Assembly (NCBI GenBank): GCA_014905825.1
Contig: JACGCN010000001.1
Span: forward strand, 496,001-560,000
DNA from: Lyophyllum atratum
Taxonomy: Eukaryota > Basidiomycota > Agaricomycetes > Agaricales > Lyophyllaceae
Direction of reading: 5' to 3'
DNA: 64,000 nucleotides
Shown: positions 9,215 through 21,292 of the stretch, in pieces
Numbering within the stretch: position 1 is the first letter of the stretch
How the letters are laid out: every line of letters begins with the position of its first letter
Translations under genes and position numbers: made by a program
Notes under the pieces: model-generated
Databases searched by the model: none
The model's input: only the letters and a program-made list of their open reading frames with translations
Told to the model about the DNA's origin: nothing

Positions 9215-12020
9215 TCAGAAGCCCATGAAGCTCTGCCCGCCGTGGTTCGGTGGGCCGGGGGACGGGTGGCGCATAACGCTCTGGTGCATCGCCTGGGCCT
9301 GCGGCATGCCGTACTGGTTGGCGCCCATGCCCATGCCCATGCCCATCATCTGCATCTGCATCATGGGCGTCATCTGTGGCATGGCGTACCCTAGGGCGTT
9401 CGGGTTGGGCGACAGGTTGAACATGTTTTGTTGGTGTTGCGCCTGGGGCTGCTGATGTTGTTGTTGGTGCTGGTGCTGCTGCGGAAGCGATTGGGGCTGC
9501 TGGTGCTGGTGCTGAGGGCTCTGAGTACCAGAGTCGGGTGAATGACCGGGCGAGGATGGACCTGTTTGACCTCCTTGGACCTTCTGCATGGCTTGCAACT
9601 ATGAAAGCATATATCAGACGAGATGGATATCACAACTAAGCGGACTTTTTCACTTCGTAGAAAGCAAAATCTTGAAGAAGGGATGTCCTAGCCGGATGAG
9701 TATGGAAAATCCGGAGCATCTCCTGCCCGGCGTCGGGAAGAAGTTCTTGCGTATCTCGGGAGTTCGTGACTGGCTTGCGTTCTTGGGTGTTGCTGCGAGA
9801 GGAATGTAATGCTATAATATCGAAGACGAAGGATAGAAGGAGTCTTACTTCAGTTTGATGTGCCGCAAATTGACATTAGGGATATCCCGCACGAATATCC
9901 ACCGTACGGTGAAGACACCCTTCCATTTGTCAGACGCCCAGACGGTACTGCTCCGAGTGTAGTCGACCTGTCAGGCCATCGTCAGCATCGAAGGTTGCGA
10001 CTAAGTTTAGGTGTGCTTACGGGAGTTAACATCTCAGCCATACCACAGAAGTGGCCACTGCAGCACGTAGGTCAATGGCCGCACGTCACTGGCGGAAGAA
10101 TGATCACGAACCTAGCATTGACGCTGAAGAATAGATAGATCGGACCCCGCCCCGCAGTCTCCTTGAAGGCCTTGTCGAGGCGTTTATTGCCCGGGTCCGT
10201 AGAACTCCAGATTTCATACTTCAAGGATTTGTGTACATCGTCTTCGGTGTAGGACTTGATGACGAAGAAGCGTGCCTATCCAAACCCCTCCGTTAGCCTC
10301 CCGATCGAAGCGCAGCCTTTCCGTTGACGTACAAACTGCGGTCTGGTATCAAAGTTTGTAGGATTGTAGCCCTTAGTCGCAATAAGAGAAGGCACGTCAA
10401 TGGGCGCATTGGCGAAACCCTGCCCCTGGCCGGTGCCTCCACCACCTTGTTGTTGCTGCACACCGCTCTGGCTATACGATGACCCGCCCATCCTTGGTTG
10501 CTGCTGCTGCTGATATTGCTGCGGGATGGGTGGGACGCTGGGTACGACACCGCTCCCTTTCCTACCTTGCTGGTACCCATATTGCAGATTGGGATTGGAG
10601 GAGCGGTTGCCCAGCACGCGATCTTTGCTGTTGTCGTCCCATGACCCACCAGAGGTTTGCGAGCGGTTGTCCTGCTGGTACTGATATTGCTGCTGCTGCT
10701 GCATGTAGCCTCCACCTTGTGCCTGGGGAGTCTTGCGCCCTTCGAGGTCGGTTACGAGCTGGAGCTGACGTCCATTGCCGTTACCAGCGTTCCCAGCATT
10801 CCTCATGCCAGGGGTCAGTGCTGGCGGAGGGTGTGGGGGGTTAAACCGGGGTGGATGGGCGCTCTGCCCGGCCTGGTAGTTGCCCTGGCTCTGCTGAGGC
10901 TGGTACAGCTGGGGTTGGCCGCCCTGGTTGCTCGCAATCTCGAGCGCTGAGAGTGCACGCTGAACGTCATCGATAGTCGTGTTCTGGTTACCACCGAACC
11001 CAGAGCTGCCAGCAGCGCGCCATTCGTTCCCAGGTGCCCAGGGAGACTGTCGCCCGATGGGGCTGCCAGCATACTGTTGACCTTGACTTGATTGTTGTTG
11101 GTGCGTGGCTTGGGCATACTCATCTTCGTAGAAGTTGGATTCCTCGTCGTAGCCATACTCATCCTCGTCGACTCTTTCCGACGCGTCGGGAGGGGTGGTA
11201 TTGTGGGTGTTGGGTGGCATCGGGGCTTGGAGAGTACCAGAGCGTTTGAGACCCGAAGCTCCCATTTTTCGCGGACCAGCAACGCCGGAGCCATAGGTAA
11301 GGGAAACGTGCCTACGAACGAGGGATGCAGCAGGAGGGGGCGAAGGAGCGTGGGGATCTGCGAAGTGAGGAGAGAGCGGTGAATTGTTGGATTGGGCTTC
11401 GATTACTTGCTGGTGCTGGACAGATTCAGGAGCAGGGGGCTGTATGAATGATTGGTTAAGAGATTGTTGATTGACTATAAGAAGCACACACTTCATCTTC
11501 AACCGAATAACCTCCTGCGATATTCCATGGTTCCTCATCGCCCTCATGGCCGGCGATAGCAGCAAGACTATTAACAGTTTTAGGAGTTACATTGCCGGTT
11601 TGGGGGGCACCTTGGAAACCTGAAAGAAAGGGCCATTAGGACTTGGACAGAAAGTCCAACACAAAGTGAGCATTACAGAAATGCATCCATGATCAGTGAT
11701 CGGAGTGGCACTTTGCAGCAATAGAGGATCGGAATATTTAAGAGGCAAAACTAACCACGATGGTATCTGGTAGGGAGGGAGCTTTGCCTGTGCAAAGAGG
11801 ACTTCTCGCCGACGGCACCTACGCCTCCAACCCAGTCTTCGTCGACTGGTTCATCGTCGTTCCAGAGGGTCTGATCCTGAGTCTCCTCAGAGATGGCCTC
11901 GCGAGCAGCATTACGGGCAGCACGAGAAGAGGAGGAGATGGTGTGATGGCGCCGGACACCGCCCGAGTTTGGCGGAGATGCTGGGACTGGAGGGGGAGGA
12001 GGAGTAGGCTGGGAAGCCAT
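9215..12020 (-). CDS. YTH-domain RNA-binding protein (probable m6A reader)
   Basis: Eight minus-strand exons join without frame breaks to 780 residues: 11756-12020, 11492-11619, 10333-11439, 10112-10275, 10021-10057, 9849-9967, 9654-9792, 9215-9598. Residues ~1-500 are low-complexity and rich in Pro, Gln, Gly and Ser. The YTH domain then starts at [20 protein letters not shown]. The aromatic-cage tryptophans are present: one in YEIWSST and two in [10 protein letters not shown]. It continues through [11 protein letters not shown] and ends near LLQDFAFYE. The C-terminus is a second Gln/Met-rich tail. Family knowledge predicts binding of N6-methyladenosine in mRNA, and the architecture (disordered N-terminus, C-terminal YTH) is YTHDF-like. 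Effects on mRNA decay or translation are inference. Confidence 0.93.
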
Positions 12021-12598
12021 GGCTTACTCGTCGGTGGAAATGGCGGCGGCAGAGGACCTGGAGGAGTGATAGAGGACCGTTGATACCGCGAGATGCTGGG
12101 AGAGATGGAGGAAAGATGTTGCCTTGTGGACTAAAAGTTGGAACTTGTGGTCATGCAATATTGAAAGATCAAAACAGCCGGAGCCAGTTCGGCGCGGGGA
12201 TTCCGGATGTTCAGAATCTCTGACAGTGACAATGAGAAGCGATTGAGAAGCCTCTTCCATTCAAAATCTACCACAGGTAGTTCAATTCTGCCCATTATCT
12301 GCGTAGTCTGAAATATGTATACGACGGGTCTCCTATTTCATGGCAACCAAGCGCCACGAAGCGCAACCAACATGATTGACGAGATCGACAGCTGCATACA
12401 TAGTACAAGGCAATCGCCCGTGTTCCCTTGAGTGTTTTCCCAAGGTATGTCCTGGACGTCCTGGTCGTCAGTGGTGCCCCATCATACTCGCCGGCACAAC
12501 CCGTGGCAAGCGGGGATAACATGTTTGCGCCACGTGATATGACGCCACCATGCGGCGAGGTTCGTTCTGACGGCGAACCACGACTCCATTGACCGCCA
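12021..12598. promoter_or_regulatory. Divergent promoter between YTH and NADH dehydrogenase genes
   Basis: About 580 bp separate the YTH start (minus) and the dehydrogenase start (plus). Short minus-strand ORFs here show no domain and no shared splice logic with YTH. I see no specific binding site that I can name with confidence. Confidence 0.5.
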
Positions 12599-15227
12599 AT
12601 GTTGTCCTCTCTGCGCCCGGCTGGACTAGCCAGGCTGTCTTATCTGAAACCACCACTATTCCCAAGGGGCCCCCAATTTCCTCGTTTCTCGTCGACGGAA
12701 TCGACCGTCCCCCAGCCCCCTCCCCGCAAGCCATTACATCGCCTTAGAAAACTTGCACGCTATACTGGATACTTCTGTCTCTCGTCTGCATTGGGAATCG
12801 TTGTCATTGGGACCGGACTCTTCATTCACGATGCCTTCACCTACACAGAGAAACACGTCGATCGTGTGCCAGTTTCACCTCTTGCCCTCAAGCCAGAACG
12901 CGGAGGTCCCAAGAACCTCCCCATCGTCCGCGTTGAGGCTCAAAATGAAGAAGCCGAGGAAAAACGCAATTTTGGCAGGCAAGCCAAAACTCATCATCGT
13001 CGGTGGAGGCTGGGGTGTAGGTCTTGCTGCCTCTTTCAGCTGAACTCTTAGCTGAAAGCAACACAAGGCCATAGGCGTCCTGCAAACCCTTCATCCAGGA
13101 GACTATCATGTTACGGTCATTTCGCCGGAGACCTTCACTACTTTCACCCCCCTTCTTCCGTGTAGGTCCTAATTCATCACCATACCCTTATCTGGCTATA
13201 ACTTTGCTCCAAGCCGCCGCTGTTGGTACCGTGCAACTACGTTCTCTGATAGAGCCCATCCGCAAGATTATTGCACGTCTCCGCGGTCATTATCTTCAAG
13301 GCAAGGCCGTTAATCTCGTCATGTCGGAGCGCCTCCTCGAAGTCGAAGGTGTTGGAGGATCTCATTTCTACATCCCGTATGTTTCATCGACTAGAAAATC
13401 TGTCCTCTTCTGATGCGCGGTATAGGTATGACAGGCTCGTCATTGCCGTCGGATCGACTTCAAGCACTCATGGCGTGCCAGGTCTGGAACACTGCTTCCA
13501 GCTCAAGACTATCACGGACGCGAAGGACATTCGCCGCAGGATAATGGGTATGCGCTTAGGAGCCCTCAAACTCTTTGCTTATTCTGATCACGATCCTTTA
13601 GACAATTTCGAAATGGCTAGTCTTCCGACGGTTTCTCCAGCAGAGCGCAAACGACTACTGAGCTTTGTCATTTGCGGTGGAGGACCCACTGGTGTCGAGA
13701 CAGCTGCTGTCAGTGTCTCGTCTCTTATTATTTTTGGCTTTCTAACATTCCGATAGGAAATCGACGATTTTTGCAAGGAGGATATCGTGCATTATGTGAG
13801 CTAATTCCGATAACAATTCCCGTCCATGCTGAAAGTCATTTCCCAGTTCCCGAAAATTTGTCGAGAGGAAGTCTCCATTCACGTTATTCAATCACGCGAA
13901 CATATCTTGAACACAGTCAGTACATAAACCCTTCAAGGGTGTCGTATACTCATGATGATTTCTAGTATTCTGAGGCCATTTCAGAATATGCCGAAGTTAG
14001 TTTTGCTTTCCAGCTTTTCATAAGTGTTTGTCCTCACTCTTGGCGCCTCAGAAAAAATTCCAACGCGAGGGTGTACACCTCATAACTTCAGCTAGGTCAG
14101 CTTTTTCGAGTATTTTCTTCCTTCTTGTCCAGTTTCTGAGCACCGATATAGAGTTGAATCGGTCAATCAGGACAGCGTGACATATACTACAAAGGACAAA
14201 GATGGCAAGAAGATAACGCATGTTATCCCGTCGAATTTCGTGCTATGGTCCACGGGCATTGCCATGAATCCCTTTACAAAAAAAGTTTCGGAAATGTTGC
14301 CGAACCAGGCGCATAAGAAGGCTATCGTCGTCGACGCGCATCTGCGAGTAAAGGGTGCACCGCTTGGGGACGTCTATGCCATCGGAGACGCCGCGACTGT
14401 GAGTATTTTCTCTCTTCGCGACATCGCGGTTTGATAATTTGGAGATAGATCGAGACATCCGTTGTCAGTCATTTCATGGAACTCGTGGAAGAAGCGGACA
14501 AGGACAAGGACGGCATGATCGATTTCAAAGAATGGGAATTCATGGGTATCTAGCAGCAACAGTCTTCTTCTATCACTCGTTAATTAACCCGTATCCACCC
14601 CAATAGTGCAAAGGATCAAATCCCGCATCCCAATGGCCGAGGACCACCTTAGAGAGGTCCGGAAACTGTTCGATATGTACGATAAGGACCGTGACAACCG
14701 TCTCTCCCTGAACGAACTGGTTCCCCTCTTCGAAGCCATCGAGAAAAGGCTGACCGCCCTCCCTGCTGTGCGTAGCTCTCCGTATCGTAATCCCCCTCAT
14801 TATATACTTACCACGTATCCCGCAGACCGCGCAAGTCGCATCCCAAGAAGGCAAATACATCGGCAGGAAGCTGCATAAACTCGCACGGCGGACGCAGGCC
14901 TCGCAGCTTAACGACCTCCCCCCGCCCAAAGACGAGGAAGTGGCAAGCCCGTTCAGGTACCTCCACCTCGGGAGTCTAGCGTACATTGGCAACGCAGCGG
15001 TGTTTGACTTTGGTGGGTACTCGATCATGGGCGGGCTTGCGGCGATGTATGCGTGGCGGAGCATCTACTGGAATGAGCAGGTGTCGGTGCGCACGAGAGG
15101 CCTGTTGATGATTGATTGGATCATTAGGTGCGTTTCATACTTTGGTTTTTGTATGAGGGATTGCTGATTGGTTTGTTGTTTGTGTGTGTACAGGGGGGTG
15201 TGGGGTAGAGACTTGTCACGACTCTAA
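12599..15227 (+). CDS. Alternative (type II) NADH dehydrogenase with two EF-hands
   Basis: A rotenone-insensitive mitochondrial NADH:ubiquinone oxidoreductase of the NDE type. It opens with a basic presequence (MLSSLRPAGLARLSYL), then a membrane anchor (YFCLSSALGIVVIGTGLFI), which fits a protein facing the intermembrane space. The first nucleotide-binding motif is LIIVGGGWG, followed by HPGDYHVTVISPETFTTFTP. The second is FVICGGGPTGVETA. LWSTGIAMNPF and DVYAIGDAAT follow. Two EF-hand loops interrupt the C-terminal half (DKDKDGMIDFKEWEF, DKDRDNRLSLNELV), suggesting calcium control. The end FRYLHLGSLAYIGNAAVFDF ... GRDLSRL is typical. Many short introns. The frame breaks between the KNLPIVRVEAQ stretch and GKPKLIIVGG near 12915-12985: either a 58-nt intron or a one-base indel. 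Confidence 0.88.
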
Positions 15228-15547
15228 TTGGAAGCTTAGGCTGCTTCGTTGATTGATGGACTGATACTATACACAGCTAGTATGTGTACTGCCTACATTC
15301 GTTTGAATTTTCCTCGTCACATAATGTAATTTCTCCTGTTGCTACTTATACACCATTAGATACTGGTGTTTTGTACCACGCGAATGTATCTCAGATGTTT
15401 ACGATGGTTCCCGGCAGATGCATCAAGGAACGTTTTGCCCGAACCGCACTGCCTAGTAGTACTCGATTTCTGATTGAACTTGGCGGTAGCAGGTCAGAAT
15501 GCGGGCTTATATGCAAGTTATGGCATCATTGCATGGGATCAGATCGT
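15228..15547. other. Intergenic between convergent 3' ends
   Basis: About 320 bp between the dehydrogenase stop (plus) and the PIG-B stop (minus). It should contain both 3' UTRs. No other feature was seen. Confidence 0.5.
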
Positions 15548-17501
15548 TCATCCTATCCACTTCCAGACCATCACACCACCCTTCCTCTGTCCCTCGCCCT
15601 CCCACGTCCTTCCCTTCTTCCACACTTCCCTATATCCCTTCGCCTCCAGTAATGTCCTGACCCCTTCTTCCTCAAGCAATGCACCAAAAAACGCAAGATA
15701 CCGCGGCCACTCATGTGCCCATGGATAGCCACTGGGGGCAGCATCCCCCGGTATCGACGTTGGGAAGGGCGAACTTGGGAATGTCGGGTTTACTCGTGTG
15801 GGGAAGCGTGACTGAAGATAGTCCAGAGGTGACTGGAAGAAAACGTCGGTCTGGTCGTGGTAGGTCGTCAAGTTCTGGCCCCTGTGTTTTCGAGATAAGA
15901 TGAAACAAAGTGAACAATATAAGAGGCGAACGCACTGGAGAGGAGGTTCACAACCCAGCGCCCACAGTTTGCCGTGGGCAAGATGTTCGCGGTGGAGGTA
16001 GGCGTGGCCGGGCGTGGAATGGCATGGCATCAGGAATCCAATCCCTCCATTGTTCAATTCTACTGACGGGAGTCCTCGGATGTACGAGAGTACACTGATA
16101 GGTGCGCTGCAGTAGAACAGAACGACATAAATCGACGCTGGGACAGTGAGGGATAGGAAAACCAAGAAATGTCTGCGAATTTGGGGTAGGCTCTGGATGG
16201 ACCTCTGGGTAACGGAAGCTGGCGCGACGCTTTTCTTGGATAATACTTTCTTTTTCTTAGGGACGCGATCGGACAAGTCAACGAGAGACTTCGCAGCGAA
16301 TATGTGTAGGAGGGGAAGAATCGGGTGGATAAAGCGCCATTCTTTGTGGCCAGCCATCGAGTAAACCCCAACGGACCAGATGATCGTGGTCAGCATGTTC
16401 CGCAGCGCTGCCGCATGCCGATCGAAGACAACCAACCACATCCCGTGCAGTACGAAGGGCAAAGCAGTGGTGCAAAGGATGGGTAGGGCTTGCGTGAGGT
16501 AGTAATGCCACGGGTTGGAACCATAGAAAAGGGAGACGGAGGAAAGGTTTGTGAGGACGAAGTTCAGAGGTGTGAATGTAGGTTTTTGGTAATACAAGGA
16601 GTCGACGGCAAATAATGATAGAATGGCGATTGACCTAGAGTAGAAGGTCAGTTCATACGCGACAAGGGTTCATGTGCCTTACCCAATACTGAATGCTTGG
16701 AAGAGGAAGGCTTTCATTACGCGAGGATTAGCTTTGAGGGACCACAAGAGTTTCCCAAAAAGATAAACCCATATTACTGCATTGGTCGGGCGAACCATAC
16801 AAGCAAGCGCAGCGAAAATTAGCGCCATCTTCATGCGGGAGCTGAATCATGTTTAGTCCAGGTTTCTTCGATTCTGGAATGACAGACCTGTTATAAATCA
16901 ATTGTGGGCTAAGGCTTGAGCTGACATCCCACGGGTAGTACGCGAAGGCTATGGTAGTCAGAGATGTCTCCAGAGAATTGGAAAGAGAGCGGGAGAGTGA
17001 AAGCGCGTGGAAGAAGGAAGTCAGGGACAGGAACAGCTGTTCTTCGGTCTTGAGAACGTGCAGGAAGGATAGAAAGAGCGCACAACGCACCGCTGTTGAG
17101 ACATACTGGCTACCGAGCCAGCGGCGGGTAATTTCACAGAGCCATATATCCGTGCCCGCTGCCAAGATGCCATGTAATACTCGAGGGCTATAAATCTGTT
17201 CCTTGTCAACATAATCCATGCTATAGTGCTCACACACACACACCAAGAGCCAATCGCCTAGTAAAGGAGTTTCTGCAAGCCCTGAGTTTTTCAGCGCCCA
17301 AAATATTGGAATATTTAGAGCAGGATAGAATATGCTACGGATGGGGTTTGGGGCGAGCCATTCCCATGTCAAGTGCCCGTATCCAAAGACAGCGCGGTAT
17401 GCCGGTTCGAGAGACTGAAAATATTCGTCTGGCTGGAAGACAGTACGAGTGCAAAGGGCAATGAGAACGCGGACGAGCAAAGCAAGACGCGTTGTGGTCA
17501 T
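15548..17501 (-). CDS. GPI10: GPI mannosyltransferase 3 (PIG-B/GPI10)
   Basis: This ER multispanning enzyme adds the third mannose to the GPI anchor, using dolichol-phosphate mannose. The start is at 17501 (MTTTRLALLVRVLIALCTRT). The first luminal loop has the GT-C acidic motif FQPDEYFQSLEPAYRAVFGY. FAALACMVRPTNAVIWVYLF, FYGSNPWHYYLTQALPIL and HKEWRFIHPILPLL are family landmarks. The C-terminal part has HREHLAHGKLWALGCEPPL and the luminal stretch QNLTTYHDQTDVFFQSP. Four introns are inferred. The first (around 17250-17200) is a multiple of three and could be read through, so its removal is by family comparison. The gene is divergent from the TilS-like gene, with only 69 bp between start codons. 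Confidence 0.9.
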
Positions 17502-17570
17502 GAACAGAGCTGAAATTGGCTACCCGCTACCGGGCCGGGATGCCAAATTTGTTTCTGTCTTCGGACTTCG
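17502..17570. promoter_or_regulatory. 69-bp divergent promoter, PIG-B / TilS-like
   Basis: The start codons of the two diverging genes are only 69 bp apart, so both must share upstream control sequence or have promoters inside the partner's 5' region. No named motif was recognised. Confidence 0.5.
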
Positions 17571-19530
17571 ATGGGCGTCCGGGCTCTGCCCATTGGCAGC
17601 GATGAATTCGCGCGTATGTTTCGCAAGTGCATTCCTCCCGTAGGCTGGAGGAAGAACATTGGTATATATACATTCATAACACGCGTTCTTTACTCGTGGG
17701 CTCACTGTATACAGCTGTCGCCAACTCTGGTGGCCCGGATTCGACATGCTTGCTGTTTCTTATCCACAGGTACCTCTCGAACAAGAGCCACGCCTCAAGC
17801 CAAGAACTCCCCGATAATGTGCTCTCCTTCACCGTCGACCATGACCTCCAAGCGACATCGGCTGCAATGGCAGAGCACTCTTCTACATTTGCTAAATCTC
17901 TAGGCCTGCAACATATCACATCGAAAGTAAACTGGTCTCAACCCCCCTTTCCACCTCGCCCTACCGAAGGCCAGCCTTTTGAAGCAATTGCACGCACAGC
18001 GCGTTACCAGTCACTGTTCCAAGCAATGACTCAGAAGGATGTTGGTGTCATTGCGTTTGGACACCATGCTGATGATCAAGTCGAGACATCTTTAATTCGG
18101 CTCAGCTGGGGAAGTACAGCTACAGGGGCTGGTGGTATGAGGCCTTGCCGAAGATGGGGAATGGGGGTGGACCAGGGAGGACAAGACGTGGCCTATGGAT
18201 ACGAGGGGATGAATCGGTGGATTGTGCGTCCACTCCTGGCCGTTGGTAAGGTAACTTGTTTACTCCGCTACTCAGAATGAAGCTCATGTGGTGTTCATGC
18301 AGGAACGCATTCTCGCGACGTGCGAGGAGAACAACCTTGAATATGTCACAGACGCGACAAATTTTCAACCTTCCGCCACGCTTCGGAACGCGATTCGACA
18401 CATAATTCATCGCCCCCATGTCGATGGACAACACGGGGTGCGTGTCATGGTAGTCTCTAAGTCTCATATGATTTACCTCCCATCAGGTTAACTCACTGCC
18501 GTGGTCTTCTGAAACCGCCGAAAGATTAAGGATGGCAGAGGCGACTGCAAACTCGTTGAAAAACGTATCAATGTCGCTTGAATCTTCCATTGATGAACTC
18601 CGAAGCGGCGTTAGTGTTCTTACGTCGAATGTACAAGACATAGACGACCAAGGTAAGCTCTGAAGGCTACACCATCGACCTAGGTACTCACCGAAAAGCG
18701 TAGTTGACAGCATCCTCCGGCGATCCATGCTTCGCACTCTCCCAGGAACCTTTCTGATGTCGTCCCGTGCATTCGGCCAGATTCGCGATCCAACAATATC
18801 CAGAGCACTCATCCTCCGCATAATGCGATACATCTCCTACCATCCGTGGGGCTCGACGCGTGCTGATGCTGGTCGCCGTAAGACCAGTATCAGTCAAATA
18901 GCCCACAAGCTTAATGAACCACTGAACGCCGAGTCAACACTCAGACCGTTTACCGCTGGTGGAGGTGTCTTATGGACGCCGGTCCTTCTACGACAGAACT
19001 CTATCAGAATTCCCCCTAGCATCAGAGCTAGCGACATTCAGAATAGCGAGCAGCTTGGATGGCTTGCGTCGAGACAGCCACCTATGAATCGGCTAAAACT
19101 GCAAGAACGAGGGCTACCGAACCACCTGGAGATTGACATTACCAGTACAATCGTGAAAGCGCTACGGGACTGGAGAGGCGGAGGCAGCCCCGTTGTCCCA
19201 ATCTTGTACGATTGCCGTTTTCTTGTGCGGTTCAGCTTAGAGAAAATGCCTGCGAGGCTGATGTCGAGGCTATTGGACCCTCACAGCGGAGAGAAGATGA
19301 TGTTCTGCGCGAGAACTCGCTGGTATTGGCCCAGCGTGGTGTGGGAAGCGGATGGGACATCGGAAGTGCTTCACGCCAAGATTTCCGAAGATGCCGCAAC
19401 GACACATCCATTCCTTGACGAGAGACAACTCCAAATAGGATACAAACATCGATGGACGGGCGATTGGTCCACCGCGGTGGACTCGGGGTGGATCAACATG
19501 GAATGGATCAGGCCGTTGACTGCCCTATAA
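17571..19530 (+). CDS. TilS-like tRNA(Ile) lysidine synthetase (PP-loop ATPase)
   Basis: Exon 1 is 17571-17661 and exon 2 begins at 17715, giving VGWRKNIAVANSGGPDSTC. SGGPDS is the PP-loop that binds ATP. Downstream motifs GQPFEAIARTARYQSLFQAM and VIAFGHHADDQVET match the TilS/TtcA N-type ATPase, and YVTDATNFQPSATLRNAIRH matches the TilS region that follows. Bacterial TilS converts C34 of tRNA-Ile(CAU) to lysidine so that it reads AUA. A nuclear fungal homologue would most simply act on mitochondrial tRNA; that location is inference, as no clear presequence is seen. The C-terminal ~260 residues are divergent. Introns near 18250-18300 and 18437-18487 are inferred; the junctions between 18650 and 18730 are unsure. 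Confidence 0.82.
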
Positions 19531-19566
19531 TATTAATATCGGTCACATAACTCTGCCCTCTCGTTC

Positions 19567-20866
19567 CTAAAGACGAGCCGTAGGCAGCTTGGCGTTCGAA
19601 TCTGCCAAAGCCAAGAACTCCTCCACAACATCGTGCCACACTTGAATAGCAAAGTATTCGAACCAATGGTGCCCGAAGGCGAAGCTCTCCACCTGGCCCG
19701 GGGCCTCGCCTACTTTGACCGGTTTGGCCCACGGAATGCGCTCCAGGATCTCCTGGCCGCAGGAAAATGGCACAACCTCGTCCAGCTCTCCATGGACGAC
19801 CAGGAACTGGATATCCCTGGATAACTTATCATGATACCCAGTGAAGTCGATCCCATTCAACTGCGCGTCGGGATTACTACGTCATCAGTAAACCATCTGC
19901 AAAAAGGAATTGAAACGTTTTACCGCGCGACCCTGGCTTACTGGAGGAATCGGGCATGGTCAGCGATGATACTTATTCTTCGGTCTAAAATCAGGCTCAC
20001 CTGTGACCCGCGTGGGCCTACGTTGACGAATGATAACAATGCCATGAGACATGCTGCCAATGACCCCATGTTTACTCTCACCTGCCGCCCGAAATCATAC
20101 GTTCCAGCCACCACTCGAAACGTTGAGAGTTGGCAGGGTTCGCTATCCACGTAGGGTCGAAAGTCGACGTCAGAGTTGGTCGCGCGATTTCTCGTTTTTG
20201 CTCGAGGGTGAGCGGTCCCTTGGGCTCGTTTTTATTAATGCGCAGCCCGTAGCGCTTGTCTCTCAGAGGAGAACAAAGTGTTCCGGCGAGTATGACATGC
20301 GTTACACGAAGCGGCAGTTGCCGGGGGTTCGTAGGATGATAAGGAAGGAACAGAAGCTGCTGAGCGACGACGCCTAGATTGCGAAAATGAGAAGGGAATC
20401 GTGCACGCGCCGCCGCATCGACCTACCTCCCATTGAGAATCCACACAGCGAAACCTCCTTCCATTGCAAGTGCTCGAGCAAAAGAAGTAGATCACGAGAG
20501 AGCATCTCTATCGTGATAGATTCATCCTTGCTGGGTGACAGCTTTGAGTCTCCCATGCCCCTGTACATGTACACTCTAAAGTCTCATGCACGTCAGAACT
20601 GGTGTGTAAACGCGCACCTGTGGTCAAATAGCAACACTAGGAGGCCTTTAGAGATCCAGGAAACATCAAAAAGCTTCTCATCGCATACCGGGACGTACAG
20701 CTGCAAGACTGGTCGCCAGCCGTTCCCAGTCGATCCGGCGAGAGCTCATGCCTCCAATCAATACCAACGGCTCACGCAGACCAAGATGCTGGGACCCCAT
20801 AACTTCGTACGCTATTTTGGCGCCATCCGCGAGGTCGACAGTCGAGTGGGGAGTGCTTGACATCAT
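19567..20866 (-). CDS. Alpha/beta hydrolase, tandem copy A
   Basis: Minus-strand gene starting at ATG 20866 (MMSSTPHSTVDLADGAKIAY). The alpha/beta-hydrolase order is visible: an oxyanion region VLIGGMSSRRIDWERLA, YRGMGDS, the nucleophile elbow SLCGFSMGG (GxSxGG), the acid region LVVHGELDEVVPF and the histidine region FAFGHHWFEYF. Several short introns split it, one directly after the nucleophile elbow. The fold implies a serine hydrolase or lactonase/esterase-type enzyme, but the substrate cannot be told from sequence. It is 30-40% alike by eye to the next gene on the same strand and shares its layout, so the two arose by tandem duplication. One join (after VRP) relies on a GAG acceptor. Confidence 0.82.
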
Positions 20867-21292
20867 GCGCAGGCCGGGACTTCTACCAAGAGATAGTAAA
20901 TTATCGCGCCTCCGCAGATAAATCAAACCTGCGGATGAAGCCCACTATTATGATCAGCTTTACGTGGGAAGGACTAATATCAATAACGGGTGAGCTTAGA
21001 ACGGTGGATCATCACGATTCACGGGGCGGCGTAGCCGCTTGCCTGCACCGGATTGCACCCGGTCCGGATTTACAAGAGGCACAAGCACACGCCGAGACGG
21101 ATGCAGTCCCGCTATCAGGTCAATGAAGTGATCATGGAAGTATTATTGACAGCTGAGCGGCATGGTGTGGCGCCAAGTTTGTTGCGAGGATCAGATGATT
21201 TGTGTGCGGCATAAATTATGAACTTATGTATGTACTGAACATCTGGTGTCTATAGAGCGTTTTATACAAGTCCTCCTACATATCGAACATCG
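20867..21292. other. Intergenic between the two hydrolases
   Basis: About 425 bp on the minus-strand path from copy B to copy A. It probably contains the copy B 3' UTR and the copy A promoter. No other structure was found. Confidence 0.45.

Noticed and set aside
9225..9455. Plus-strand ORF rich in Met, Pro, Ile and Cys
   Set aside because: It is the antisense of the Met/Gln-rich tail of the YTH protein.
12295..12734. Minus-strand ORFs between YTH and the NADH dehydrogenase
   Set aside because: They partly overlap the dehydrogenase N-terminus and lack domains or usable splice links to YTH.
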